Source: Verrucomicrobiales bacterium (GTDB taxonomy: Bacteria > Verrucomicrobiota > Verrucomicrobiia > Verrucomicrobiales > DEV007). Taken from it: a stretch of 64,000 nucleotides of DNA. The position numbers were made by a program, and so were the translations under genes. Shown piece after piece: positions 19,207-28,028 of this stretch (position 1 is its first letter; every line of letters begins with the position of its first letter). The DNA lies in the NCBI GenBank assembly GCA_012960505.1, contig DUBC01000048.1, positions 1-64,000 on the forward strand. Direction: 5' to 3'. The notes under the pieces were generated by a model. It was given only the letters and a program-made list of their open reading frames with translations, was not told where the DNA came from and made no database searches.

Positions 19207-20718
19207 TTATCCACTATTCGACAAACCTCGAGCACGCTCAATGGCTCGAATCAACCCCATCGCTTTGTTGACAGTTTCATTGTATTCATATTCAGGGTCC
19301 GAATCAGCAACCACACCTGCCCCTGCCTGAACATAAGCTTTGCCCCCCCTCACAACTGCCGTCCTCAAAGCAATGCATGAATCATGGTTTCCATCAAATC
19401 CAAAATACCCTATTGCCCCAGAATACGCACATCGCTTACTCTTTTCTAATTCATTAATTATCTCCATTGCTCTAACCTTTGGCGCGCCACTCACCGTCCC
19501 AGCTGGAAACGTTGCCCGCATCACATCATAAGCTGTTTTCCCATCAGCCAATTTCCCACTTACATTAGAAACGATATGCATTACATGGCTATATCTTTCT
19601 ACTATCATGAAATCATCTACACTAACGCTTTCATATTCAGAAACTCTACCAACATCATTTCTCGCCAAATCTACAAGCATTATATGCTCTGCACGCTCCT
19701 TCGGATCGTTAAGAAGCTCCTCTGCCAAAGCATCATCCTCTTGTGAGGTTTTTCCTCTCCAGCGAGTTCCTGCAATCGGCCGGATATCTATTCTTTGATC
19801 AATTGCACGAACATGAACTTCTGGAGAACATCCCACCAGAGATAAATCCTTGCCAAGCTGCAAACAAAACATATATGGGGAGGGATTCACAGATCTCAGA
19901 GCCCTATATAAATCAATAGGCTTTCCACCATATTCGACTTCAAATCGTTGTGACGGAACGATCTGAAAAGCATCGCCCGCATTAATATATTCCTTGGCCT
20001 TGTTAACCATTTCACAATATTCATCCTTAGTTGTATTGCTCTTTGAAACTACTGGCTCATTGACGACGCCTTCTATTAAAGGGCAAAAATTAGCCTGTGT
20101 ATGCAACTTCCTAGCAATCTCATTTATTTCATCTCTTGCCCGCGTGTAAAGAGAGTTCAAATCGTCTTTCTCGTCTATAAATACATTGGAAACTATCAAT
20201 AATTTACGGAGACGGTGATCAAATATTATAACGGTCTGCGCAATCATAAAAAGCATGTCCGGCAAACCCAATTCATCTGGCGGTGCTTCAGGAATGCTAG
20301 ACTCAAAATATCGCACTGCATCATAAGAAAGGTACCCAACTGCTCCTCCATAAAAAACAGGAAGTTCCGGCCCCGCAACGGGTTCGTACCGACTCATGAA
20401 TTCTTCCAATTCGCATAAAGGGTCACCAGATTTACTCTCAAACTCTTGAGACTTATCATTCTCGGTAATCTTGACCTTTGTTCCACGCGCCTCAATGATC
20501 GCTCGAGGGTTACTTCCTATGAAAGAATATCTTCCTGCCCGATCCGTGCTTTCAGCAGATTCAAGAAGAAAACTATGAACTCCATCTGAGATCTTGTGAA
20601 AAGCAGAAAGAGGGGTCTCGTAATCAGCAGTTAATTCAGCATATACAGGCACAAGATTACCTTTCGAAGATCGGTCTTCAAAAATATCAAATGAAGGCGT
20701 TAGCGGAATATCGCGCAA
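19207..20718 (-). CDS. trpE: Anthranilate synthase component I
   Basis: TrpE makes anthranilate from chorismate and ammonia, the first committed step of tryptophan synthesis, together with the glutamine amidotransferase TrpG. The 503-residue product has the N-terminal Trp-binding region (LLESAESTDRAGRYSFIGSN) and the C-terminal chorismate-binding domain with IRPIAGTRWRGKT, DLARNDVGRVSEY, GTVSGAPKVRAMEI and YSGAIGYFGFDG. Those fit TrpE better than PabB or isochorismate synthase. The feedback motif LLES is present, so tryptophan inhibition is likely. trpG, trpD and trpC are not adjacent. I see no leader peptide or attenuator in the 105 bases upstream. Confidence 0.95.
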   Translation of the reverse strand: MRDIPLTPSFDIFEDRSSKGNLVPVYAELTADYETPLSAFHKISDGVHSFLLESAESTDRAGRYSFIGSNPRAIIEARGTKVKITENDKSQEFESKSGDPLCELEEFMSRYEPVAGPELPVFYGGAVGYLSYDAVRYFESSIPEAPPDELGLPDMLFMIAQTVIIFDHRLRKLLIVSNVFIDEKDDLNSLYTRARDEINEIARKLHTQANFCPLIEGVVNEPVVSKSNTTKDEYCEMVNKAKEYINAGDAFQIVPSQRFEVEYGGKPIDLYRALRSVNPSPYMFCLQLGKDLSLVGCSPEVHVRAIDQRIDIRPIAGTRWRGKTSQEDDALAEELLNDPKERAEHIMLVDLARNDVGRVSEYESVSVDDFMIVERYSHVMHIVSNVSGKLADGKTAYDVMRATFPAGTVSGAPKVRAMEIINELEKSKRCAYSGAIGYFGFDGNHDSCIALRTAVVRGGKAYVQAGAGVVADSDPEYEYNETVNKAMGLIRAIERARGLSNSG

Positions 20719-20823
20719 CTTACAATGCTTGTTAAAGTTATACTCTTCTTACTTTCGATTATCACTTCAGTATATCAATGAGCAAATATATAAAATTCTC
20801 TTATAAGAAATCATCGTATTCAT

Positions 20824-21681
20824 TTAATCAAATAAAGTGAATTCATCTTGGGAATAACCTCCCCTCTCATAAAATTGAGCATCCTCTTCACCGGAACCTT
20901 CAACCATAAAAGGGCCACTAACCTGATCACGTTTAGCGCAAATTACCTCCACTCCACTTATTCCCCTCATTGACAAAGCCAAAATCATCTCAGCCTTTGC
21001 AATTTTAGAAGAATTACAATCTTCACTGAGGTGAGCAAGAACCACCCTCTCTAATATGCCTCCCTCTGCTATCAATCCTATAAGTTCTGCCGCCTGCTTA
21101 TTTGAAAGGTGCCCATGACGTGACGCTATCCTTTGTTTTAATGGCCAGGGCCTTCGCTCATCATTCTGAAGTAACGTCTCATCATAATTTGCTTCTATGA
21201 AAATCGTATCAACTACGCTCAAAGTAGATTTCATGATTTCTGTGACATAACCAACATCACTAACAAATCCCAATTTTTTCCCATTCTTTTCAAAGATAAA
21301 TCCCATGGGATCAACAGCGTCATGCATGACAGGAAAACAATTTATTGAAATGTCTCCTATTGAAAAAGGGTCACCGCATTCAATTATACGCCAAGTTTCA
21401 GCACTGCTGACGTTCGATGAAAGAGATTCTCTGGTTACTGCATTACAGTAAATGGGAACGTCTAATTTGCGGCAAAACACTTCCAACCCTCTAGTATGAT
21501 CTCCATGCTCATGTGTTATTAAAATTCCGTCTAACCTGTCAGGATCGACCCCAGCATCCTCCAACCTAATGCGTAATTGCTTAGCACTTATACCCGCATC
21601 AACTAAGACAAATGTCTTTGCGGTATAAACGAGAGCACTATTCCCCGAACTTCCGCTGCCTAATGAGATGAAACCCAACAT
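20824..21681 (-). CDS. MBL-fold metallo-hydrolase, WalJ/YycJ-like
   Basis: A 285-residue metallo-beta-lactamase-fold protein. The dimetal motif THEHGDH is at residues 56-62, the start LGSGSSGNSALVY is characteristic of the YycJ/WalJ group, and later ligands occur in FPVMHDAVDP and SRHGHLSN. WalJ proteins are thought to be DNA exonucleases or processing factors linked to replication and cell-wall signalling in Firmicutes. There is no WalK/WalR pair beside it here. It lies upstream of trpE on the same strand with a 105-base gap, and its start is divergent from the AsmA-like gene. Confidence 0.9.
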   Translation of the reverse strand: MLGFISLGSGSSGNSALVYTAKTFVLVDAGISAKQLRIRLEDAGVDPDRLDGILITHEHGDHTRGLEVFCRKLDVPIYCNAVTRESLSSNVSSAETWRIIECGDPFSIGDISINCFPVMHDAVDPMGFIFEKNGKKLGFVSDVGYVTEIMKSTLSVVDTIFIEANYDETLLQNDERRPWPLKQRIASRHGHLSNKQAAELIGLIAEGGILERVVLAHLSEDCNSSKIAKAEMILALSMRGISGVEVICAKRDQVSGPFMVEGSGEEDAQFYERGGYSQDEFTLFD

Positions 21682-21789
21682 TTCTAATATTAAAAAATTG
21701 TTTTAATATATACACCAATCTTTCACATTTAAATTAAAGGGGTTCTCATAGTATTATATGATAGACATTTGACCATAGGAGATAATCCT

Positions 21790-24342
21790 ATGAGCTTATA
21801 TCGAATGCAACGCATACTGCATATATTTGTTCGTCTATTTCTTCTATTAGCCATTATTTTTGGCGTTTGGATTGCCGTATATGCTTATAGCGAAGGCTTC
21901 ACCAAAAAATGGAGGAAGCTTATAATGGAAGAATTCGAAAAACGTGGAATTGATGCCGAGATAGAAAAATTAACAATTGACCCCTTCCAAGGACTCGTTG
22001 CGAGAAATGTTAGAATCTATGCCGACGAAAAAAACAAACCTCTACTCGCATCTATTGATAATATCACACTTGATATAGATCCCATTAAATTACTACGAAA
22101 GAAACAATCGTTAAATTCAGTAGAGTTTCGTAATGCCGACATTTCGATTCCAATTAATCCCGAAGATCCTGAAAGCAAAAAATTAGAAATTAAAGATTTA
22201 CAAGCAAAAATAATAATTCCAACCGACATTATAGAAATAAAACATTTCGAAGGTTATGTGAATGGAATTCGGATAAATGTAATGGGATCATTACTTCGAT
22301 CACAACAAAGACAAAATGATATAATAACCCCATCCCTAACAGAAGAGAAAATCACTCTCATAAAAGAAGGAAGAGAATTAATAGACCGAGCGTTAGATGA
22401 AATAATTCAATTAGACTTTAAAAAGAGCAATCCACCTCACATTCAAATTAAATTTGCCAGCGATCTAGACAACTTTTCAACAACTTCAGCAATAGTCATA
22501 ATTAATGCAAAAGATGTAAAACGTGCGGGATATAAATATAAAAACATCTACGCAAATGCTGAATATATTAATTCTAATATTAATCTTAAAGAGTTTAGAA
22601 TTGATGATAGCAAGGGAACTCTTTTTGGTGACGCTAATTGGTCAATAAAAAGTAAAAAAATACCATTTAACATCAAATCAACTATTGATTTTCAGAGTTT
22701 ACTCAGATCGTTTGGTAACAGTCCCTTATTAGATGATATTACATTTATCAATTCACCTCAGATTGAAGCAAGGGGGACATTTCATTTAGGAAATTTAGAG
22801 CTCCCTACTGACCGTGACACTAAATTGCAGGTTGAATTAATCGGCACATTGAAATCCGGCAGTTTCATCAGCAAAGAAATCTTATTCGAAGAAGCGTATT
22901 CTGATTTCTCATACAAAAAAAATAAATGGTATGCAAGAAATCTCACACTCCAGCACGCAAGTGGAACTGCAAATGGAAATATCTTATGGGACACTCTATC
23001 AGGCATTCAATTCGATACTGAAATCAATATGGACCCAACTGTTTTTGTTCCATTTTTCAAAAAACCACCCAAGTTCTTAGAAGATCTCAAATTCGAAAAA
23101 AATCCTACAGTACATCTCAGCCTCAAAGGCAAAGGCTCAACAACAAATCCAATCAACTGGGAAACAAAAGGTTACTTCGCCACAGGCCCTTGCCATTATC
23201 AACAAATTCCCTTAACTGCAGCAACCGGAAAAATCCGAATCGATAAAAAAGAAATTATCATTGAAGAATTTCGTCTAGATCGTGAAGAAGGCTATATAAA
23301 TGGTGAAGAAGTAATCATTGAAACTGAAAATGGACTTGTTAATTTGAAGAATATTTCGGGGAAACTATTTCCAACTAAGTTGGCTGCATATTTTTCACCA
23401 AATATAGCATCCGTTTTAGATCACTGTAAGTTCGTAGATCCTCCAAAACTTGAAATTAACGGAACTATTGACACTAAAAAAAATAATCAATCCAATTTAA
23501 AGGTCAACTTTGATTCGAAAGGACAAGTATATACAAATCTCTTTAAGAAAAAAATACCACTCACTCAACCCAAAGGTTCAGTTCTTTTAAAAGGAAAAAA
23601 AATCATCCTAAATATCGATACAAAAATCTTAGGAGGACAGATATCACATAAAGGATTATGGGAAATGAAAAAAGATACCAACTTGTATTCTGGAGAAATA
23701 ATCGCATCCAATATAGATTTCGGTAATCTTGTAAAGCTGTTTGAATTCCCCACTAAAACAAAAGGCATTCTCAACAGCAATCTACAATTTAAAATTCCCT
23801 TAAAAGAACCGGCTGAATGGTCAGGATCTGGTTCCGCTTCACTTATAAAAGGAAACATTTTCTCAATACCTATTCTTGGTCCCTTATCACCCATGATTAG
23901 TGGGGTTCTTGATCAACCTCGAGCGGGATACAGCATCGCTCAGTCAGCTTCCCTCAATTTTTTCTCGGAACAGGGAATTATTAAAATTCTTAATTTTCAA
24001 GCCCTTACACCTGGTTTCATTCTTGATGGAAAAGGAACTATCGATGGAGTGAACGATAACTTGGATCTTATAGTAGAAATGAATGCTCGAGGACCTTTAC
24101 GGTTAGTTGGGTGGCCAATATCAAAACTCTTGCGCTACAAAGGCGAAGGCACATTAAAGGAACCAAAATGGAAACCTATTAACTTTTCCATTCCACTTAA
24201 TATTCTTGCAAATGGAGAGAAATTGATAAAACAAAGCAAAATTATTCCTGAAGCAATTAACATTTTACCCAACGCAATCAATAAAAGCTTAAAAGCGATT
24301 GAGGCTTTGACGTTACCAGGAATATCACCAAAGAAAAAATAA
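21790..24342 (+). CDS. AsmA-like envelope protein
   Basis: This protein of 850 residues has one N-terminal membrane anchor (IFVRLFLLLAIIFGVWIAVY) and a long periplasmic part of repeating beta strands. It resembles the AsmA/TamB/DUF748 group, thought to move phospholipids between the inner and outer membranes. The closing region (GSGSASLIKGNIFSIPILGP, then LDGKGTIDGVNDNLDL) fits the AsmA C-terminal domain. The frame is open from a TTG at 21769, but the ATG at 21790 is preceded by AGGAG at 21777-21781 with good spacing, so I chose it. The neighbours give no functional link. Confidence 0.8.
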   Translation: MSLYRMQRILHIFVRLFLLLAIIFGVWIAVYAYSEGFTKKWRKLIMEEFEKRGIDAEIEKLTIDPFQGLVARNVRIYADEKNKPLLASIDNITLDIDPIKLLRKKQSLNSVEFRNADISIPINPEDPESKKLEIKDLQAKIIIPTDIIEIKHFEGYVNGIRINVMGSLLRSQQRQNDIITPSLTEEKITLIKEGRELIDRALDEIIQLDFKKSNPPHIQIKFASDLDNFSTTSAIVIINAKDVKRAGYKYKNIYANAEYINSNINLKEFRIDDSKGTLFGDANWSIKSKKIPFNIKSTIDFQSLLRSFGNSPLLDDITFINSPQIEARGTFHLGNLELPTDRDTKLQVELIGTLKSGSFISKEILFEEAYSDFSYKKNKWYARNLTLQHASGTANGNILWDTLSGIQFDTEINMDPTVFVPFFKKPPKFLEDLKFEKNPTVHLSLKGKGSTTNPINWETKGYFATGPCHYQQIPLTAATGKIRIDKKEIIIEEFRLDREEGYINGEEVIIETENGLVNLKNISGKLFPTKLAAYFSPNIASVLDHCKFVDPPKLEINGTIDTKKNNQSNLKVNFDSKGQVYTNLFKKKIPLTQPKGSVLLKGKKIILNIDTKILGGQISHKGLWEMKKDTNLYSGEIIASNIDFGNLVKLFEFPTKTKGILNSNLQFKIPLKEPAEWSGSGSASLIKGNIFSIPILGPLSPMISGVLDQPRAGYSIAQSASLNFFSEQGIIKILNFQALTPGFILDGKGTIDGVNDNLDLIVEMNARGPLRLVGWPISKLLRYKGEGTLKEPKWKPINFSIPLNILANGEKLIKQSKIIPEAINILPNAINKSLKAIEALTLPGISPKKK

Positions 24343-24382
24343 AAGCTCCCAATAATTGCGAGCAATTATTATCTTGCTTTCA

Positions 24383-26047
24383 TTAATCATCAACAGTGTT
24401 GATTACTTCGCGAAGCTTTGCAGATATCGTTTGAATATCAAAGGGCTTGGATAATATCCCAGAAAAAACAGGATCGCCTTTTGCTTCCGAAGCATTAACT
24501 AAATCTCCCGAATTGTAACCACTGCAAGATATGATTTTTGCATTAGAGTCAATGTCTAAAATTTGTTGCGCCGCTTCTTCACCGTCAATTCCACCTGGCA
24601 TTGTCATATCCATCAACACCACCGCGAAAGAATTTTCAGTATTAAGTCTACGCCGATATTTCGTTACACTTTCAGACCCTGAGTTGGCAACCTCAACCTC
24701 ATACCCAAGTTTTATTAACAATTTACTAGAGATATCTATAATTGCATCATCATCATCTACCACCAACACAGATCCACAACCGCTGTAAACTGTGTTCTCT
24801 CTCTGATCTTTTTGTACAATTTCAGTTGTACCAGTAGCAGGCAAATAAACTTTAAAGCTCGTACCTCTATCTTTAATTGAGTCAACAGTTATAGCCCCCC
24901 CATGATCTCCTATTATTGCTTGGCAATTCGAAAGCCCCAAACCACTTCCACTCGTTTTTGTTGTGTAAAGTCTATCAAATATTTTACCCAAATCTTTCTC
25001 GGAAATTCCGCATCCATGATCAATTACTTCCAATTGTAAATATTTCCCCCGCTCCAAGCCCTCAACACAATGTTCCGTCAATTCAATATTATTAAGATTG
25101 GCAAAAATTGTGCCCGAGTCATCCATCGCATGCCTCGCATTAATAATCAGATTATTAATTAGTTGAAAAATTTGTGACCCATTGACGTTAGCTGACCACG
25201 CACCTTCCTGAATAAACACTTCACAATGAGCCCCTGAGCCCGCAGTGGACATGCGAACGGCAGTAGTTAAAAGCTCTCCAATATCCTTTTCTTCCCTATG
25301 ACTCTGACTAGGATCTCGTGCTTGAGATAGAAGATCATTCGCTAAGTCTTCACCTTTGCTAGAAGCTTCAAGCGCATCATCTATACCAGACAGTATAGAA
25401 ACATCTGTAACGGATTCACGAACAAGAGATAAATTAGCAACTATTGTTGTAAGTATATTTTTAAAATCATGCGCAAAACCACTTGCAGAAATAGCCAACG
25501 CTTCTACTCGGCCTAAAAAACTCTCTCTTTGAGTTTCATCAATTCCACTCACTTCCAAATCTAAGTCGCCATCTTTCGTATTTATTTTTGTGGAATAAAA
25601 TTCTGCAGCCACCGCAACACGAGCAACTGAAAGCAAGAAATTAACAGATCGACCGCTTTCATCTAATACACAACTAACACGCCAGCGACATAATAATGGT
25701 GATCTTTTTTTTGCTCTTAAAAGATCATTGGTAAACTCAAAAACAACACCATCATTCTCCTTTTCAGCCACTTCTGCCACCGCATTAAGCCTTTCAAGTA
25801 ATGCTTGTAATTTTTCTGGACCAAATAATTTAGATAATGAACAACCTAAAAGCTCTTCAGTGGAAAATTCCGATAATTCACCAATTCCCCGATTCGCAAA
25901 AACTATACATGGCCCTAACCCATGTTGAGGATACAATTCTAGTATAATAACACCTTCTTCCACTTGGTCGATGGCACTCCTCAAGTGAACGTTTTGGGTC
26001 GAAAGTCTGGATATTACTCCCATATCACTATATTTAACTCCGGCCAT
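24383..26047 (-). CDS. Orphan hybrid histidine kinase with PAS and receiver domains
   Basis: The 554-residue kinase lacks membrane segments, so it should sense a cytoplasmic signal. A PAS domain covers about residues 20-150 (FANRGIGELSEFSTEELLG). The dimerisation and phosphoacceptor site is FAHDFKNIL with His193. The ATPase domain has an N box (INNLIINARHAMDD), a G1 box (DHGCGISEKDLG) and a G2 box (GSGLGLSN). A C-terminal receiver (430-554) starts LVVDDDDAI, has its phosphoacceptor Asp in VLMDMTMPG and its Lys in LSKPFD. No response regulator or phosphotransfer gene is nearby, so the output partner must lie elsewhere. It is divergent from the rpmI operon. Confidence 0.93.
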   Translation of the reverse strand: MAGVKYSDMGVISRLSTQNVHLRSAIDQVEEGVIILELYPQHGLGPCIVFANRGIGELSEFSTEELLGCSLSKLFGPEKLQALLERLNAVAEVAEKENDGVVFEFTNDLLRAKKRSPLLCRWRVSCVLDESGRSVNFLLSVARVAVAAEFYSTKINTKDGDLDLEVSGIDETQRESFLGRVEALAISASGFAHDFKNILTTIVANLSLVRESVTDVSILSGIDDALEASSKGEDLANDLLSQARDPSQSHREEKDIGELLTTAVRMSTAGSGAHCEVFIQEGAWSANVNGSQIFQLINNLIINARHAMDDSGTIFANLNNIELTEHCVEGLERGKYLQLEVIDHGCGISEKDLGKIFDRLYTTKTSGSGLGLSNCQAIIGDHGGAITVDSIKDRGTSFKVYLPATGTTEIVQKDQRENTVYSGCGSVLVVDDDDAIIDISSKLLIKLGYEVEVANSGSESVTKYRRRLNTENSFAVVLMDMTMPGGIDGEEAAQQILDIDSNAKIISCSGYNSGDLVNASEAKGDPVFSGILSKPFDIQTISAKLREVINTVDD

Positions 26048-26146
26048 TAATTGAACGAATTCGCATCATTCTGATTACAATTATTAGTAAAGTAAACTTA
26101 ATTATTAGCTAAATTAGAATACTTACTTAATAAAAATTAATAAAGA

Positions 26147-26195
26147 AGCGGAAAAAAGCGGTTGCGAGATATGTTGTTTCCGCTACTTTTCTCGC
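26147..26195 (+). promoter_or_regulatory. Candidate pseudoknot leader controlling rpmI (L20-operator-like)
   Basis: Two nested-out helices can form in the leader. Helix 1 pairs AGCGGAAA (26147-26154) with TTTCCGCT (26177-26184), eight perfect pairs. Helix 2 pairs GCGAGA (26164-26169), which lies in the loop of helix 1, with TCTCGC (26190-26195), which ends three bases before the rpmI ATG at 26199. Together they are an H-type pseudoknot covering the ribosome-binding region. AGCGG is repeated at 26157-26161, so helix 1 has an alternative register. In E. coli, L20 represses rpmI through a pseudoknot in this position; the parallel here is inferred. The third loop is only five bases, which strains the geometry. 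Confidence 0.5.
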
Positions 26196-26198
26196 CCC

Positions 26199-26411
26199 AT
26201 GGCAAGAACGGCGGGTAAAAGCAAAACGCACAAGGCAATTTCCAAGCGAGTCAAAGTGACTGGTACGGGTAAAATGTTGCGCCAAAAACAAGGAAAACGA
26301 CATCTACTCCTTAATAAAAATCGCAAAAGAAAGCGTAATTTAGGGAAGTCGACACTTGTTTCTGCAGCAGACCTACCGCGTTTTCGTGAAAATCTACCAT
26401 TCAGCCACTAA
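26199..26411 (+). CDS. rpmI: 50S ribosomal protein L35
   Basis: L35 is a small basic protein of the large ribosomal subunit. The 70-residue product has the family signature SKTHKAISKRVKVTGTGK near the N-terminus, a KRHLLLNKNRKRKRNL centre and the typical C-terminal LPRFRENLPFSH. It opens the rpmI-rplT-pheS-pheT operon. infC, which usually precedes rpmI in bacteria, is absent here: the gene upstream is a divergent histidine kinase. The leader just before the ATG can fold into a pseudoknot. Confidence 0.97.
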   Translation: MARTAGKSKTHKAISKRVKVTGTGKMLRQKQGKRHLLLNKNRKRKRNLGKSTLVSAADLPRFRENLPFSH

Positions 26412-26467
26412 TCCGCACCCTGTGAAAATAGTCTTTTACTGATTTTAAAATCAACCAAAGACAACAA

Positions 26468-26522
26468 CCTAAAGGTCTGATCCCCGGTAAGCGGGATCTA
26501 ATCGACCAGGTGAGACCTTAGG
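26468..26522 (+). promoter_or_regulatory. Two-helix RNA element between rpmI and rplT
   Basis: The 144-base gap between rpmI and rplT holds a compact structure. The outer helix pairs 26468-26478 (CCTAAAGGTCT) with 26513-26522 (AGACCTTAGG), ten pairs with one bulged A. Inside it, GATCCC (26479-26484) pairs with GGGATC (26493-26498) around an eight-base loop, leaving TAATCGACCAGGTG unpaired on the 3' side. The element ends 33 bases before the rplT ATG. L20 leaders that mimic the L20 site on 23S rRNA are known in several phyla; this may be one. No consensus comparison was possible. Confidence 0.5.
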
Positions 26523-26555
26523 TAAAAATATTAAACCAAACAACCTGACCGAAAA

Positions 26556-26930
26556 ATGCCAAGAGCAACTAATTCCCCAGCCAGCCGAAAAAGACGTAAG
26601 AGAATGCTCGCGAAAGCTAAAGGTTTTCGTGGTTTCCGTTCAACAAAATATCGCTTTGCAAAAGACGCCGTCCGTAAAGCAATGACATATTCGTATCGGG
26701 ATCGGAAAAACCATAAACGCACTTTCCGTGCACTATGGATACAACGCATCAATGCAGCATGCCGTTCCCGTGGCATTACATATAGCCGATTCATGGAAGG
26801 ACTTAAATCACTGGGCATTGAGCTTGATAGAAAAATCATGTCAGACATAGCTATTCATGATAATCAGGCTTTCGATAGTTTAGTAAATCAGGCAAAATCG
26901 GCTCTAGATAACAAGAAAGCAGCCTCCTAA
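26556..26930 (+). CDS. rplT: 50S ribosomal protein L20
   Basis: L20 binds 23S rRNA early in assembly of the large subunit and is the autoregulator of its operon in E. coli and Bacillus. The 124-residue product shows the basic N-terminal arm (SRKRRKRMLAKAKGFRGFRS), the family motif DRKNHKRTFRALWIQRINAA and the globular end (GITYSRFMEGLKSLGIELDR). It is slightly longer than the usual 117-120 residues because of a short C-terminal tail (SALDNKKAAS). It follows rpmI after a structured 144-base gap. Confidence 0.97.
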   Translation: MPRATNSPASRKRRKRMLAKAKGFRGFRSTKYRFAKDAVRKAMTYSYRDRKNHKRTFRALWIQRINAACRSRGITYSRFMEGLKSLGIELDRKIMSDIAIHDNQAFDSLVNQAKSALDNKKAAS

Positions 26931-27011
26931 TTCTTCTAGCTATAAACAATATAGCGACAGAGTAATACACGGCCCAAAATTTGAGGTCGTGACACTTGTT
27001 CACAGAATGAT

Positions 27012-28028
27012 ATGGTCGAAGAACTCGAAAACATTCTAAAAGATGCAACATTAGTAATCTCTAATGCACGCACAATTGATGAGCTCGATAAATTGAGACT
27101 TACTTATCTTGGCAAAAAAGGAATAGTTACGACCATTGCCGCCAAGATGAAAGATCTTGGCAAAGAAGAAAAACCTGCTGCGGGAAAAGCATTAAACAAA
27201 GCAAGGACAGCAATCAATGATGCCTTAGAAGTCAAAGTCTTAAATATTCAAGAAGAAGAAGATAAAAAAGTAGGTGGAAACATAGACGTAACTCTGCCAG
27301 GGACTCCCCTACCAAGGGTCGGACGTCATCCCATTTCACAAATGCTAAGCGAAGCAGTAAATGCACTTAGAAGAATGGGGTTTTCATTAGCTAGTGGCCC
27401 CGAAATAGAAACAGAATGGCATTGTTTCGATGCATTAAATACTCCGGAAGATCATCCAGCAAGAAACGAAAGTGATACATTTTATTTTGCTGATGGTCGC
27501 CTTCTCCGCACGCATACTTCCACTGTTCAAATACGAACAATGCAAAATAACGAACCCCCAGTTCGCATTATTTCACCAGGCGCCGCCTACAGAAGAGATG
27601 AGATTGATGCAACCCACTTAAGTCAATTCAATCAACTTGAAGGATTATACGTAGATGAGAATGTGTCTCTTGCTGATTTAAAAGGAACCCTCGAATATTT
27701 ATTGCACTCAATTTTTGGAAAAAAAACACAAATAAGATTCCGCCCTCATTTTTTCCCTTTCACAGAACCCAGTTTTGAAATCGACATTCTACTTCAAGCC
27801 CAAGGCAAGCAACCAAAATGGATAGAAGTCGCTGGTTGCGGAATGGTTGATCCCAATGTCTTCATCGAAGTAAATAAATCACGAAACGATAATAACTATT
27901 CACCAGATCAAGTTTCAGGATTCGCATTTGGTCTTGGATTAGAAAGGCTAGCGATGATACGTTGGGGGATCTCCGACATCCGTCTACTAATTGAAAACGA
28001 CACTCGATTCTTGCACCAATTCGCATGA
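27012..28028 (+). CDS. pheS: Phenylalanine-tRNA ligase alpha subunit
   Basis: PheS is the catalytic subunit of the alpha2beta2 phenylalanyl-tRNA synthetase. The 338-residue product has an N-terminal coiled coil (about 1-85) that contacts tRNA, followed by the class II core: motif 1 around HPISQMLSEAVNALRRMGF, motif 2 around AAYRRDEIDATHLSQFNQLEG, and motif 3 GFAFGLGLERLAMIRWGI. The RPHFFPFTEPSFEID segment belongs to the Phe pocket. Its stop codon overlaps the pheT start (ATGA, 28025-28028), so the two subunits are translationally coupled. Confidence 0.97.
   Translation: MVEELENILKDATLVISNARTIDELDKLRLTYLGKKGIVTTIAAKMKDLGKEEKPAAGKALNKARTAINDALEVKVLNIQEEEDKKVGGNIDVTLPGTPLPRVGRHPISQMLSEAVNALRRMGFSLASGPEIETEWHCFDALNTPEDHPARNESDTFYFADGRLLRTHTSTVQIRTMQNNEPPVRIISPGAAYRRDEIDATHLSQFNQLEGLYVDENVSLADLKGTLEYLLHSIFGKKTQIRFRPHFFPFTEPSFEIDILLQAQGKQPKWIEVAGCGMVDPNVFIEVNKSRNDNNYSPDQVSGFAFGLGLERLAMIRWGISDIRLLIENDTRFLHQFA

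Noticed and set aside
20719..20823. Possible trp attenuator or leader peptide upstream of trpE
   Set aside because: No short frame with tandem Trp codons and no terminator-like stem was seen.
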